Assembly (NCBI RefSeq): GCF_020911725.1
Contig: NZ_CP076620.1
Location: 1,988,501-2,052,500 of the forward strand
Length of the DNA stretch: 64,000 nt
Source of the DNA: Clostridium cadaveris
GTDB lineage: Bacteria; Bacillota; Clostridia; Clostridiales; Clostridiaceae
Direction: 5' to 3'
The position numbers were made by a program, and so were the translations under genes. Position 1 is the first letter of the stretch; each line of letters begins with the position of its first letter. Below are positions 35,102 through 44,358 of this stretch, piece after piece. A model generated the notes under the pieces. The model was not told the origin of the DNA. It did not search any database and saw only the letters and a program-made list of their open reading frames with translations.

Positions 35102-35141
35102 CATTTCCCTCCATATACTTTCCATTGTATCCCTATTATAA

Positions 35142-35168
35142 TTATCGACATCATAACTATTTTATTTA
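35142..35168 (-). promoter_or_regulatory. sigma-28 promoter of the flgM operon
   Basis: TAAA, 15 bases, GTCGATAA on the minus strand, one position away from the sigma-28 consensus. It lies 40 bases above the flgM start and would drive flgM through the fliT-like gene. Confidence 0.82.
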
Positions 35169-35197
35169 GATATATGTAGTTATTTTTTTAAATTTAA

Positions 35198-35230
35198 TAG
35201 GTGCAGGCTTTATTTAAAGCTCTGCACCCG
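35198..35230 (-). terminator. GC-containing hairpin after the fliN-like gene
   Basis: GGGTGCAGAGCTTT / AAAGCCTGCACC, a strong stem in an otherwise AT-rich gap. The following minus-strand bases (TATTAAATTTA) are not a clean T-run, so termination may be partial. Confidence 0.6.
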
Positions 35231-35244
35231 TATTATAATCTTAT

Positions 35245-35550
35245 TTATTTTTTAAAATCCAATATCCTTACTGACATTTTATCGTCCACTTTAAGACTTT
35301 CTCCCAAGGCAACATTTTTTCCATTGATATTTATATCCAAATCTTCATCTACAGTTTTATTTAAATAAATTATATCTCCCTCTTTTAAGTCGAGAACATC
35401 TTTTATAGTTCCCCTATAGCTTCCTATAGTTACACTTACATCTACCTTTGCATTAAGTACAGCCTTGTTATTCTCAAATTTCTCTACTTCTTTTATATTT
35501 AAAGACTCGAATTCAACTTCATAAACCTTTTCCTTAAGTCTAGTTTCCAT
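35245..35550 (-). CDS. second FliN-like SpoA-domain protein
   Basis: 101 residues: a short N-terminal lead (about 25 residues) then one SpoA domain with LNAKVDVSVTIGSYRGTIKD, VLDLKEGDIIYLNKTVDEDL and INGKNVALGESL. It is clearly homologous to FliN (1151-1414) but encoded 34 kb away, in a separate sigma-28 unit with yaaR and a lytic transglycosylase. It may be an alternative C-ring subunit or a cytoplasmic sorting-platform part. No phosphatase domain is present, so it is not FliY. Confidence 0.8.
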   Translation of the reverse strand: METRLKEKVYEVEFESLNIKEVEKFENNKAVLNAKVDVSVTIGSYRGTIKDVLDLKEGDIIYLNKTVDEDLDININGKNVALGESLKVDDKMSVRILDFKK

Positions 35551-35561
35551 TTTATTCTCCT

Positions 35562-35984
35562 TTACTTATATATATCAACTAGCAGTCCTTGAATGTTGTC
35601 TATAGCTGATGATATTTTTAATTTTTCCTTTTCCTCTTTTAATATCTCTTTTGTAAGTTCTTCAAGCTTTTCATTTATTGTATCCACCGTAGAATAATAC
35701 TGATTTTCCCAAAATCCTAAATTTTTATTTAGACTATAAGTATACTCCACCACAGTTTTAAGATACTTCTTTATAGTTTCTTTATAGTTTTTAACATCAA
35801 CATAACTTTTTGTAGCTGCTAGCCGGCTCCCCTTTTTTTTAATTTCTTTTATATAATTTTCTAATTCTTCTTTTGTAGCAGATTGATAAGATTTCATAAG
35901 ATTATCCGAAAAATCATTTTTGGTTTGAATCCTATTATCTTTCATTCCCACCATTCTGTTAGAATTTACACCTTGAATCTTCAT
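35562..35984 (-). CDS. YaaR family (DUF327) protein
   Basis: 140 residues, helical. The family pattern is seen in KKKGSRLAATKSYVDVKNYK near 50-69, VEYTYSLNKNLGFWENQY, the ELTKEILKEEKEKL run and the closing DNIQGLLVDIYK. YaaR proteins occur widely in Firmicutes and have no agreed function. Here the gene is sandwiched in a flagellar sigma-28 operon, two bases below the transglycosylase stop region and 11 above the FliN-like gene, which suggests a motility-linked role. Confidence 0.8.
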   Translation of the reverse strand: MKIQGVNSNRMVGMKDNRIQTKNDFSDNLMKSYQSATKEELENYIKEIKKKGSRLAATKSYVDVKNYKETIKKYLKTVVEYTYSLNKNLGFWENQYYSTVDTINEKLEELTKEILKEEKEKLKISSAIDNIQGLLVDIYK

Positions 35985-35985
35985 A

Positions 35986-36621
35986 TTATAATCCTCTGTA
36001 ATAACTCATAACTTTTGGCACATAATTTTGAGTTTCCTTAGGCATCTTATAGATATCATTCATAGATCGCACGCCCCTATTCACCATCCTTGTAGGACCT
36101 CCATTGTAAGCCATAAGAGCCATCTCCATGTTTCCATTATATCTATCTAAATATTCTTTTATATGTCTTACTCCGCCATCTATATTCTGCTCTATATTAA
36201 AAGGATCACTAATCCCTAAATCCCTGCAATTTTCAGGCATAAGCTGCATAAGCCCTTTCGCCCCTGCTGGAGATACAACTTTAGGGTCAAAATTTGATTC
36301 AATTTTTATTATTGCTTTTACAAGTTTTTCATCTACCCCATATTTTTTTGCTGAAATCGATATAGCATTTTCTATTCTTTCATCTATACTGACACCAAGC
36401 TTTTGTGAAGTGAAGTTCATCCTATTTAAAGTATTGACACTTCTATTTAATGTTTTTTCCTGCTCATTCCTCGTCACTTTATTTTGCTCCTTTAAAGCAG
36501 TTAAAAGAGTTATAAGCATAATCTCAAATGCTCCTGAATTAAAATTACAGTTTCGACTATTCATATTATTAAAATTAGACATTCTCATATCATTATTGAA
36601 ACCTTGTATCCTATTTAACAT
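35986..36621 (-). CDS. flagellum-associated lytic transglycosylase (SLT family)
   Basis: 211 residues. Residues 95-205 form a soluble-lytic-transglycosylase domain: AIIKIESNFDPKVVSPAGAK with the catalytic Glu in KIES, GLMQLMPENCRDLG, GGVRHIKEYLDRYNGNMEMA and LMAYNGGPTRM. The first 90 residues are Asn-rich and hold no signal peptide or membrane helix. Export through the flagellar apparatus, as for FlgJ, would fit. Opening the wall for the rod is the likely job. A sigma-28-type promoter lies 30 bases upstream. Confidence 0.85.
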   Translation of the reverse strand: MLNRIQGFNNDMRMSNFNNMNSRNCNFNSGAFEIMLITLLTALKEQNKVTRNEQEKTLNRSVNTLNRMNFTSQKLGVSIDERIENAISISAKKYGVDEKLVKAIIKIESNFDPKVVSPAGAKGLMQLMPENCRDLGISDPFNIEQNIDGGVRHIKEYLDRYNGNMEMALMAYNGGPTRMVNRGVRSMNDIYKMPKETQNYVPKVMSYYRGL

Positions 36622-36651
36622 TTAACCACCTCAAAACGTTAATTATTTTAA

Positions 36652-36679
36652 ATATACGGATATAAAGATACTTTCTTTA
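36652..36679 (-). promoter_or_regulatory. sigma-28-type promoter of the transglycosylase operon
   Basis: TAAA, 15 bases, TCCGTATAT on the minus strand: the -35 is exact and the -10 differs mainly by T for A within CCGATAT. It stands about 30 bases above the start codon. Confidence 0.65.
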
Positions 36680-37175
36680 GCCTACACCTAAAAATTTATA
36701 AAAAAATAAATGTTCATTTCCATTATATGTACTTTTAATATATATGTTAATTTTTCTTATATTAATAATAAACCCTAGACGTTTTAGTTTATTTCAAAAT
36801 TTTTCTCCATATATTCTTATCAAACTACAAAAACCCAAATTTTTATACAATAATTTCTAATTAAAACTAATTAAACTTTTACTATCCGACATATAATCTT
36901 CGTGGTAAAATAAAATTACGAAAATGAAAGGCGGTGTTAGGTATGAAGTAGCTAATATTAAGTGATATAGAGTATTCCAATAGACGTAGAAAAAACGAGG
37001 CAAACTTAAAAATTAATTCTAAGAATCAATAACGTACCGTAATTCACTTCTATTAAATTTAAACAATTCTGTAAAACTACTAAAATATATCATAAGATTA
37101 TAACGATAAACTTAGACAATCAATAAATATATAAAATTTTATAATAAAGAAAAGAATTCATAAGGAGATTTAATT
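36680..37175. other. intergenic region between flagellar locus and permease
   Basis: About 500 bases of very AT-rich DNA with no full-length gene. A TATAAT lies at 36892-36897 (plus strand; weak -35 TTAAAC 15 bases upstream). A strong-looking ribosome site AAAGGCGGTG at 36927-36936 is followed by ATG AAG TAG at 36943. No known riboswitch or T-box element was recognised. Confidence 0.5.
36943..37032 (+). pseudogene. possible small peptide gene broken by an amber codon
   Basis: After AAAGGCGGTG comes ATG AAG TAG, and the same frame then stays open for 26 codons (LILSDIEYSNRRRKNEANLK and so on) to TAA at 37030-37032. A single base change (TAG to AAG) would restore a 29-residue basic peptide. 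It could equally be a two-codon leader ORF or chance. No homologue is recognised. Confidence 0.25.
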
Positions 37176-38474
37176 ATGAGTGAATCTAAACTCAAGAAAA
37201 ATATATCATTTTTAGAAGCTATGGCTATTGTCGTTGGAATGATCATTGGCTCTGGTGTATTTCTAAAGCCAGGTATTGTTCTTCAAAATGCAGGTACACC
37301 AGCATTAGCTATTACTGCATGGGTTGCAGGTGGTATAATTACCCTTGCATCTGCACTAACCATTGCAGAAATTGCTGCTGCTATACCAAAATCTGGTGGC
37401 TTATATACTTATTTAAAAGATCTCTACGGTGACGTATTTGGTTTCCTACTTGGATGGGTACAAACTATTATTTCTTATCCTGCTTCTGTGGCAGCTCAGG
37501 CAATTGCTTTTGCCACCTATACCAGTTTCTTCTGGCCAATCAGCGCAGCTCAACAAAAAATAGTCGCTATTTGTGTTCTAGGTTTTATTTTGCTAATGAA
37601 TGTTCTTGCTACTAAGTATGGTGGAATTATTCAGGTAGTGGCTACTATAGGAAAATTAGTTCCAATTGTCGCAATTATTCTATTTGGTATAATCAACAGC
37701 AGTTCCTTCCAAATAACAGGTACCGATACTATTTCTGGCGGAAACGGATTTGGTGTTGCTATTCTTGGAACTCTATGGGCATATGAAGGTTGGATTAGTG
37801 TCACCAATATGGCTGGCGAATTAAAAAAACCTACTAGAGACTTGCCTAGAGTTATTTCTCTTGGTGTACTATTTGTTGTTGTTGTATATGCAATTTTTAA
37901 TCTTGCCATATTCAGAGCAATTCCAATTAATGAAGTAGTAACTTCCTCTGTACCTGCTGCAGATGCTGCAATTGCCTTATTTGGTAAGAACGGTGCTATG
38001 TTTATCACTGCTGGTATTATGGTATCTGTATTCGGTGCATTAAATGGATTCCTAATGACTGGTGCCAGAATTCCATTCGCCATGGGCGAAGAGAAAATGC
38101 TTCCAGGCTCAAGCTTCTTATCAAAAGTCAGCAAGAAATTCCATACACCTGCCAATGCTCTAATTTTAGAAAGTGTTCTTGCAGTAGTCTATATTTTGAC
38201 TGGAACATTTAATACATTAACAGATCTTTTGGTATTTGTACTTTGGATTTTCTTTACCATGGGAGTCTTTGGTGTATTTCGTCTTAGAAAGCATATGCCT
38301 AAAAAAGAAGGACTTTATCGTGTTCCCTTCTACCCTATCACCCCAATTGTAGGAATTCTAGGTGGACTATATATTCTAATCAGCACAGTGATATCTAATC
38401 CAACACAATCACTTGTAGGAATTATCATCACATTGATTGGATTACCTGTATATTATTTTATCAAGCGTAAATAA
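37176..38474 (+). CDS. APC-family amino-acid permease (SteT/LAT-like)
   Basis: 432 residues with 12 predicted membrane helices. Helix 1 carries the APC substrate-binding break GMIIGSGVF near residues 18-26. Further on come GGLYTYLKDLYGDVFGFLLG and WAYEGWISVTNMAGELKKPT, the typical LAT/SteT serine-threonine exchanger layout. It moves neutral amino acids across the membrane, perhaps by exchange. A TAAGGAG ribosome site precedes the ATG. It is a single-gene unit ended by a strong terminator. Codon use is less AT-biased than in the flagellar genes. Confidence 0.82.
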   Translation: MSESKLKKNISFLEAMAIVVGMIIGSGVFLKPGIVLQNAGTPALAITAWVAGGIITLASALTIAEIAAAIPKSGGLYTYLKDLYGDVFGFLLGWVQTIISYPASVAAQAIAFATYTSFFWPISAAQQKIVAICVLGFILLMNVLATKYGGIIQVVATIGKLVPIVAIILFGIINSSSFQITGTDTISGGNGFGVAILGTLWAYEGWISVTNMAGELKKPTRDLPRVISLGVLFVVVVYAIFNLAIFRAIPINEVVTSSVPAADAAIALFGKNGAMFITAGIMVSVFGALNGFLMTGARIPFAMGEEKMLPGSSFLSKVSKKFHTPANALILESVLAVVYILTGTFNTLTDLLVFVLWIFFTMGVFGVFRLRKHMPKKEGLYRVPFYPITPIVGILGGLYILISTVISNPTQSLVGIIITLIGLPVYYFIKRK

Positions 38475-38476
38475 AA

Positions 38477-38524
38477 GAAGAGACAATCCCTGTTTCTGTA
38501 GAAATTAGGGATTGTCTCTTTTTA
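38477..38524. terminator. strong terminator after the permease
   Basis: AAGAGACAATCCCT, loop, AGGGATTGTCTCTTTTT: 14-bp stem and T-run on the plus strand. The other strand also ends in T after the stem, so it may serve the convergent HIT gene as well. Confidence 0.9.
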
Positions 38525-38570
38525 TAATTTCATATGCTTTTATTTGATTTAATCTTTATCTAAGAATTAT

Positions 38571-38948
38571 CTACCCATTATAAGGCACCAACTCTTTCTT
38601 AAACTTTCTTATTCCTCCCCTGGGATTTTCTACATCCCCTTTGTATCTTGGAATAAGATGAATATGTAGATGCATTATGGTTTGTCCACCATCATATCCT
38701 ACGTTTACCCCTACGTTATATCCTGTTGGACTATATTTCTCATCTACTATTTCCTTCACCTCATGAAGCAGAGAATAAAGCCCTTTTATCTCTTCCTCAG
38801 TAGCATCAAAAAAGTTTTGAAAATGTCTCTTCGGAATTATAAGAGCGTGTCCTTCATTCACTGGAAAGTGATCAAAAATGGCAAAGCCCATCTCATTTTC
38901 TGCTATATATTCTTTTTTATCGTAATTACAAAATAAACAATCTTTCAT
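38571..38948 (-). CDS. HIT family nucleotide hydrolase
   Basis: 125 residues. CLFCNYDKKEYIAENEMGFA at the start with a CxxC-type pair, HALIIPKRHFQNFFD, and the histidine triad HLHIHLIPRYKG near 95-106. It belongs to the Hint/Fhit-like group that cleaves nucleoside phosphoramidates or dinucleoside polyphosphates in the cytoplasm. The physiological substrate is unknown. It is monocistronic as far as seen. Confidence 0.9.
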   Translation of the reverse strand: MKDCLFCNYDKKEYIAENEMGFAIFDHFPVNEGHALIIPKRHFQNFFDATEEEIKGLYSLLHEVKEIVDEKYSPTGYNVGVNVGYDGGQTIMHLHIHLIPRYKGDVENPRGGIRKFKKELVPYNG

Positions 38949-39105
38949 CCTTCTTCCCCCAAAAGTTTTATAATTTTATTTTACCATATTTCTGTATAAA
39001 ATGAATTCTTAACTTCGGTGAAGTTCTATAGCTACTATCATAAGATAAAAAGCTTTAACTCACCTTTTTATACTTTTAGGCTTTCTTGTTTTAGGTCAAA
39101 GAATA

Positions 39106-39132
39106 GAAAAGGTATCGGACTTTGCCGATACC
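39106..39132 (-). terminator. terminator of the sulfated-sugar operon
   Basis: GGTATCGGCAAAGTCCGATACC followed by TTTT on the minus strand, right after the kinase stop. A compact 8-bp stem with a small loop. Confidence 0.88.
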
Positions 39133-39151
39133 CTAAAAATTTATGCTTATC

Positions 39152-40078
39152 TTATAATTTTTCTACTTTTATTTTTTCTAACAATTCATTTACTATGCTT
39201 TCTTTTACAGAGCCTGTCTCTTCTTCCATGGCATTAGCCGTTCCACAAGCTGAAGCATACTTTAACATATCTTCTATAGAATACCCTCTCTCTAAGGATA
39301 CAGCAATTCCTGCCACATAGGAATCTCCAGATCCTACAGGATTTACAGCCCGAACTTTTGGAACTGTTACCTTGTAAAACTCATCTTTGTAGCCAGCTAT
39401 GGCTCCCTTGCTGCCAAGGGAAATCACTACAAGTTCTACTCCATTTTCTTGAAATCTCTTTATTTCCTCTACAGCATCCTCATCACTTTCTATTTTTCTT
39501 CCTGTCAAAGCTTCTATTTCATCTCTATTTGGTTTTATAAAAAATGGCTTTGCATTTATTCCATTACTTAAAAGTTCACCGCTCGTGTCAAGCAAAAACT
39601 TCTTTCCTCTATTCTTCGCTATAAAAATAAGATGGCTATAAAAATCTTTTGGAACATTTCTTGGGACACTGCCAGATGCTACTATAATATCACTATTTTC
39701 AAGTAGTTCTTTATACTTTTCTATAAACTCCATCTGCTCTTCTATTGAAACTTCAGGTCCTGGCTCTAGTATTTCGGTTTGCACCAAATCCTCTGTAATA
39801 ATGGCTAAGCATTCTCTTGTTTCACCTTTTATCTTTACAAAATCATTTTTTATTTTATATTCTGCCAGCTTTTCCTCTATAAACTCCCCAGTTTTACCCC
39901 CTAAGAATCCTGTTGCAATGCACTGTTCCCCTAAAATTGTAGACACATTCGCAACGTGCACACCCTTGCCTCCAGGCGTATTTTCGACTTTAAAAGTTCT
40001 CATAACACTTCCCTTTAGAAGTTCTTTCATTTCATACCTTTTATCTACAGATGCATTAAGATTTATTACTAATATCAT
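39152..40078 (-). CDS. PfkB-family sugar-phosphate kinase (tagatose-6-P / fructose-1-P kinase type)
   Basis: 308 residues. TPGGKGVHVANVSTILG near 34-50 is the LacC/FruK substrate site. The ATP site with catalytic Asp is VNPVGSGDSYVAGIA near 248-262, in which GSGD replaces the usual GAGD. The LacC/FruK subgroup makes 1,6-bisphosphates of ketoses. As the last gene after an aldolase and two LacA/LacB-like subunits it most likely phosphorylates tagatose-6-phosphate. A 1-phosphofructokinase role is possible but fits the neighbours less well. Confidence 0.82.
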   Translation of the reverse strand: MILVINLNASVDKRYEMKELLKGSVMRTFKVENTPGGKGVHVANVSTILGEQCIATGFLGGKTGEFIEEKLAEYKIKNDFVKIKGETRECLAIITEDLVQTEILEPGPEVSIEEQMEFIEKYKELLENSDIIVASGSVPRNVPKDFYSHLIFIAKNRGKKFLLDTSGELLSNGINAKPFFIKPNRDEIEALTGRKIESDEDAVEEIKRFQENGVELVVISLGSKGAIAGYKDEFYKVTVPKVRAVNPVGSGDSYVAGIAVSLERGYSIEDMLKYASACGTANAMEEETGSVKESIVNELLEKIKVEKL

Positions 40079-40094
40079 TCTCTTACCTTAATTT

Positions 40095-41484
<1,390 letters not shown>

Positions 41485-41496
41485 CTTACTTTCCTC

Positions 41497-41925
41497 CTAT
41501 GCCATTTTGTTTAACATATCTACTCTTATTTGATGTCTTCCGCCTGAATACTCAGATGAAACAAACTTTTCTGCAATTCTCTTTCCAATCTCTAAGCTTG
41601 TAACCTTAGACCCCATTGCTATAATCGAAGTATTATTATGATCTCTAGTCATTTTAGCTGAGTGTTCATCTGCCACTTGAGCACAAACTATATATTTATG
41701 CTTTGCACATATATTAAAAGAGCCTGTACCATACTCATCTATTACAATTCCTCTAGCGACTTCATTATTAAGAATTGAATCACATACTAAATTTGATGCA
41801 TCATAAAAATCTACATCTTTTCCTTCAGTCTTATCTATGACTTCATGACCTTTTTTAATTAAATCTTCCTTTATTCCATTTTTAAACTCTACGCTTTTGC
41901 TATCTGATGCAATTATTACCTTCAT
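41497..41925 (-). CDS. LacA/RpiB-type sugar-phosphate isomerase subunit
   Basis: 142 residues: MKVIIASDSKSVEFKNGIKE at the start and GIVIDEYGTGSFNICAKHKY in place of the usual CGTGxG loop. In LacA proteins this loop is likewise altered (EYGTG), which supports the LacA call. MTRDHNNTSIIAMGSKVT follows. With the LacB-like partner 12 bases away it would isomerise galactose-6-phosphate to tagatose-6-phosphate. Confidence 0.82.
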   Translation of the reverse strand: MKVIIASDSKSVEFKNGIKEDLIKKGHEVIDKTEGKDVDFYDASNLVCDSILNNEVARGIVIDEYGTGSFNICAKHKYIVCAQVADEHSAKMTRDHNNTSIIAMGSKVTSLEIGKRIAEKFVSSEYSGGRHQIRVDMLNKMA

Positions 41926-41939
41926 CGAAAATCCTCCTA

Positions 41940-43418
41940 TTATTTCAAATTTAGTCTTTCAAACTGATCTTTTGGAGCATCCATCTCCTCCAAGCCTCTC
42001 TTTAAAAGTTCTATATATTGTCTTTCTAAATCATCATCCTTTATGGGATTGACTTGCTCATAGTCTTCAATTATATTAAAAAGTTTACTTTCAGCTGTAT
42101 ATTTTAAAGCATCATCAACATTGTCAAGTATTGAAGGATTCTCTATTGGTATCTTATATACAGGATAATCAGTCCTCTTTAAGAATCTGCCAACTTCTAT
42201 TTCTGACTCTCTTCCCTTTCCTAAATACTTTCTAATTGTTGTTGGTATGCATGTATATTCAAAGCATGGTTTATTTTCTTTGTTTGGTGCTCTGAAATAT
42301 GTGTACTTACCATCAGTTACATTCATAGCTATTCCGTGATAACCATATAGTGCATATTCCCTTTTAAATGCTCTTTCTTTTGCTATTGGCTTCCATGACA
42401 TCCCTTGTACATCTTTTGGAATCTCCACACCTGAATAGTCTAAAATTGTAGGCATAATATCTATATTTTGAGTAAGTACATCAATTCTTTTTCCTGACAT
42501 TTCTCCTTTAGGGAAACGTACCATTAAAGGAATATGAGAAAGTTCATTGTACATGTGCATATAATTCTTTCCAAAATAATTTCTCTCACCTAAGAAATAT
42601 CCATGATCTGTTGTAACTATTATTAATGTATCTTCATACATATTAAGTGATTTTAGTCTATCTATAAGCTTTCCAAAATGTTTATCTGTCATTGTAAGTA
42701 ATGCAGCATATCTTTTGTTTATATAATCTAAAGCTTCACTTGGCACATCTACCTCTTTATAGTTAGGCGTCTCAAAATACGGCCCTTCATATGTGCAGTC
42801 ATACATTTCCATATATTCTTCTGGTACATCAAAAGGTTCATGAGGGTCAAAAGTCTCTACCATTAGGAAGAAATCATCATGATCCTTGTTATCCTCTAAC
42901 CACTGGCAAGCTGCGTTAAATGTTTTGGGAGTTGGATATTCATCTTCATGTCTCTCCCATTTAGTTCTGTTCCACTGATATTGCTTTCTTAGCTTTCCAT
43001 AATAATTATCAGGCATAAAAGATGGATCATCTATTTTGGATATCCATGGATCCCCTTCTTGTCCTCTATAAAAATCCCAAGTAGAAAATTGCTGAACATA
43101 ATCCTCTCCCCCAAGTCTAAAATAATGAGGATGATCTGTTACTATGTGACTGAATACATTATTTTCTGATAGAACTTTAGGAAGTGTTATATCAAATGGT
43201 TCTATGGGTCCCCATGATCTTTCTAAAAAATTTAAGCGTCCAGTAAGTATATCTCTTCTTGCTGGCATGCATGGTGCTGAGCCTACCCAATGGTTGTCGA
43301 ATGTAGCTGCTTCTTTAGAAAATTTTGTTATATTAGGAGTCTTAACCCAAGTATTTTCATTATAGACTTCCATCATATTTCTCTTTAATGTATCCATTAA
43401 AACTACAACTGTTCTCAT
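41940..43418 (-). CDS. cytoplasmic Cys-type sulfatase
   Basis: 492 residues. The N-terminal metal site is VVLMDTLKRNMM with D9. The formylglycine site APCMPARRDILTG has Cys50 in the CxPxR context, the anaerobic Cys-type. Further motifs are FLMVETFDPHEPFDVPEEY and LIIVTTDHGYFLGERNYFGK. No signal peptide is present, so unlike most glycan sulfatases it should act inside the cell, after uptake by the PTS. The activating radical-SAM enzyme is encoded at 46375-47502. It removes sulfate from an imported (probably phosphorylated) sugar. Substrate position unknown. Confidence 0.88.
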   Translation of the reverse strand: MRTVVVLMDTLKRNMMEVYNENTWVKTPNITKFSKEAATFDNHWVGSAPCMPARRDILTGRLNFLERSWGPIEPFDITLPKVLSENNVFSHIVTDHPHYFRLGGEDYVQQFSTWDFYRGQEGDPWISKIDDPSFMPDNYYGKLRKQYQWNRTKWERHEDEYPTPKTFNAACQWLEDNKDHDDFFLMVETFDPHEPFDVPEEYMEMYDCTYEGPYFETPNYKEVDVPSEALDYINKRYAALLTMTDKHFGKLIDRLKSLNMYEDTLIIVTTDHGYFLGERNYFGKNYMHMYNELSHIPLMVRFPKGEMSGKRIDVLTQNIDIMPTILDYSGVEIPKDVQGMSWKPIAKERAFKREYALYGYHGIAMNVTDGKYTYFRAPNKENKPCFEYTCIPTTIRKYLGKGRESEIEVGRFLKRTDYPVYKIPIENPSILDNVDDALKYTAESKLFNIIEDYEQVNPIKDDDLERQYIELLKRGLEEMDAPKDQFERLNLK

Positions 43419-43504
43419 ATAAACTCTCCTCCCAATAACTCAAATTTATATATTAATACAAAAATTTATTTAATCTCTATAAACTTGCTTCTTTTACTAA
43501 AAGT

Positions 43505-43541
43505 TAGATGTGAACTTCAAGCATTCAAAGTTCACATCTTT
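43505..43541 (-). repeat. intercistronic hairpin between PTS and catabolic genes
   Basis: AGATGTGAACTT / AAGTTCACATCT, a perfect 12-bp stem with a 12-base loop, in the 127-base gap between the IID and sulfatase genes. On the minus strand the tail AACTTTTAG is a poor T-run, so attenuation or RNA processing is more likely than full termination. On the plus strand T6 follows. Confidence 0.6.
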
Positions 43542-43545
43542 TTTC

Positions 43546-44358
43546 TTATGCTATGATTCCTGCCATTGATAATAATACAGCTATAATTAATACTCCAAAT
43601 ATTACCCATACAGCATTTTTACCATTAGATTTCTTTAATAAATAGTAGCAAAGGAAAGTTAGAGCTAGAGGTATTAAACTTGGCATTACTTTATCAAGCA
43701 TATCTTGAAGCATTAAAGGATTTTCTCCTGCCGCTATTGATACATCAAGTTTTACTTTTACAGTTGTTGCAATTAATCCGCCAACAACTATAACTCCTAA
43801 TACATTTGCCATATTTGCTAATCTATCAAAAATATCTTTACCATTGTCTGCATCCCCTAATATCTCCATCCCCTTGGAATAACCTTTCATTACTCCATAG
43901 TATTTCACAGGGAAATATAGACAGTTAATCATTAAAAACATTATTATGGCACCTAGTATGTTTCCATCTATAGCAAAAGCTGCACCTATAGATCCTGCTA
44001 TAGGCATCCATGTAAAATTAAGCATACTATCTCCAATTCCAGCTAAAGGTCCCATCAAACTTGTCTTCATTGCAATTACAGATTCTTTTTGGTCTTCGTC
44101 TGTTGTCTCTTCCATAGCTGACGTTACACCTAAAATAAAAGGCATTAAAACTGGATGAGTATTGAAATATTCTAAATGCCTTTTCATAGCATTTACTCTT
44201 TCTTCTTTTGGCTTATTTTTATAAAGCTTTTTAAATATAGGTTTTAATATATACACTGTACTTAAGCTTTGCATTCTCTCATAATTATGTGACATTTGAC
44301 ATAACTGAGATCTCCAAAAAACTTTTTTCAAATCTTTTTTATCGATTAAATTAGCCAT
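43546..44358 (-). CDS. mannose-family PTS, IID component
   Basis: 270 residues. KVFWRSQLCQMSHNYERMQS at the start, VKAMKRHLEYFNTHP-type sequence near 60, SLMGPLAGIGDSMLNFTWMP near 105-124, and C-terminal membrane helices are characteristic of IID-Man. With IIC it forms the membrane channel. It shares its first base with the last base of IIC, so the two are translationally coupled. Confidence 0.93.
   Translation of the reverse strand: MANLIDKKDLKKVFWRSQLCQMSHNYERMQSLSTVYILKPIFKKLYKNKPKEERVNAMKRHLEYFNTHPVLMPFILGVTSAMEETTDEDQKESVIAMKTSLMGPLAGIGDSMLNFTWMPIAGSIGAAFAIDGNILGAIIMFLMINCLYFPVKYYGVMKGYSKGMEILGDADNGKDIFDRLANMANVLGVIVVGGLIATTVKVKLDVSIAAGENPLMLQDMLDKVMPSLIPLALTFLCYYLLKKSNGKNAVWVIFGVLIIAVLLSMAGIIA

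Noticed and set aside
36622-37175. Riboswitch or T-box upstream of the amino-acid permease
   Set aside because: No T-box GGTGG-type element, lysine or glycine riboswitch motif was seen; only AT-rich DNA with small hairpins.
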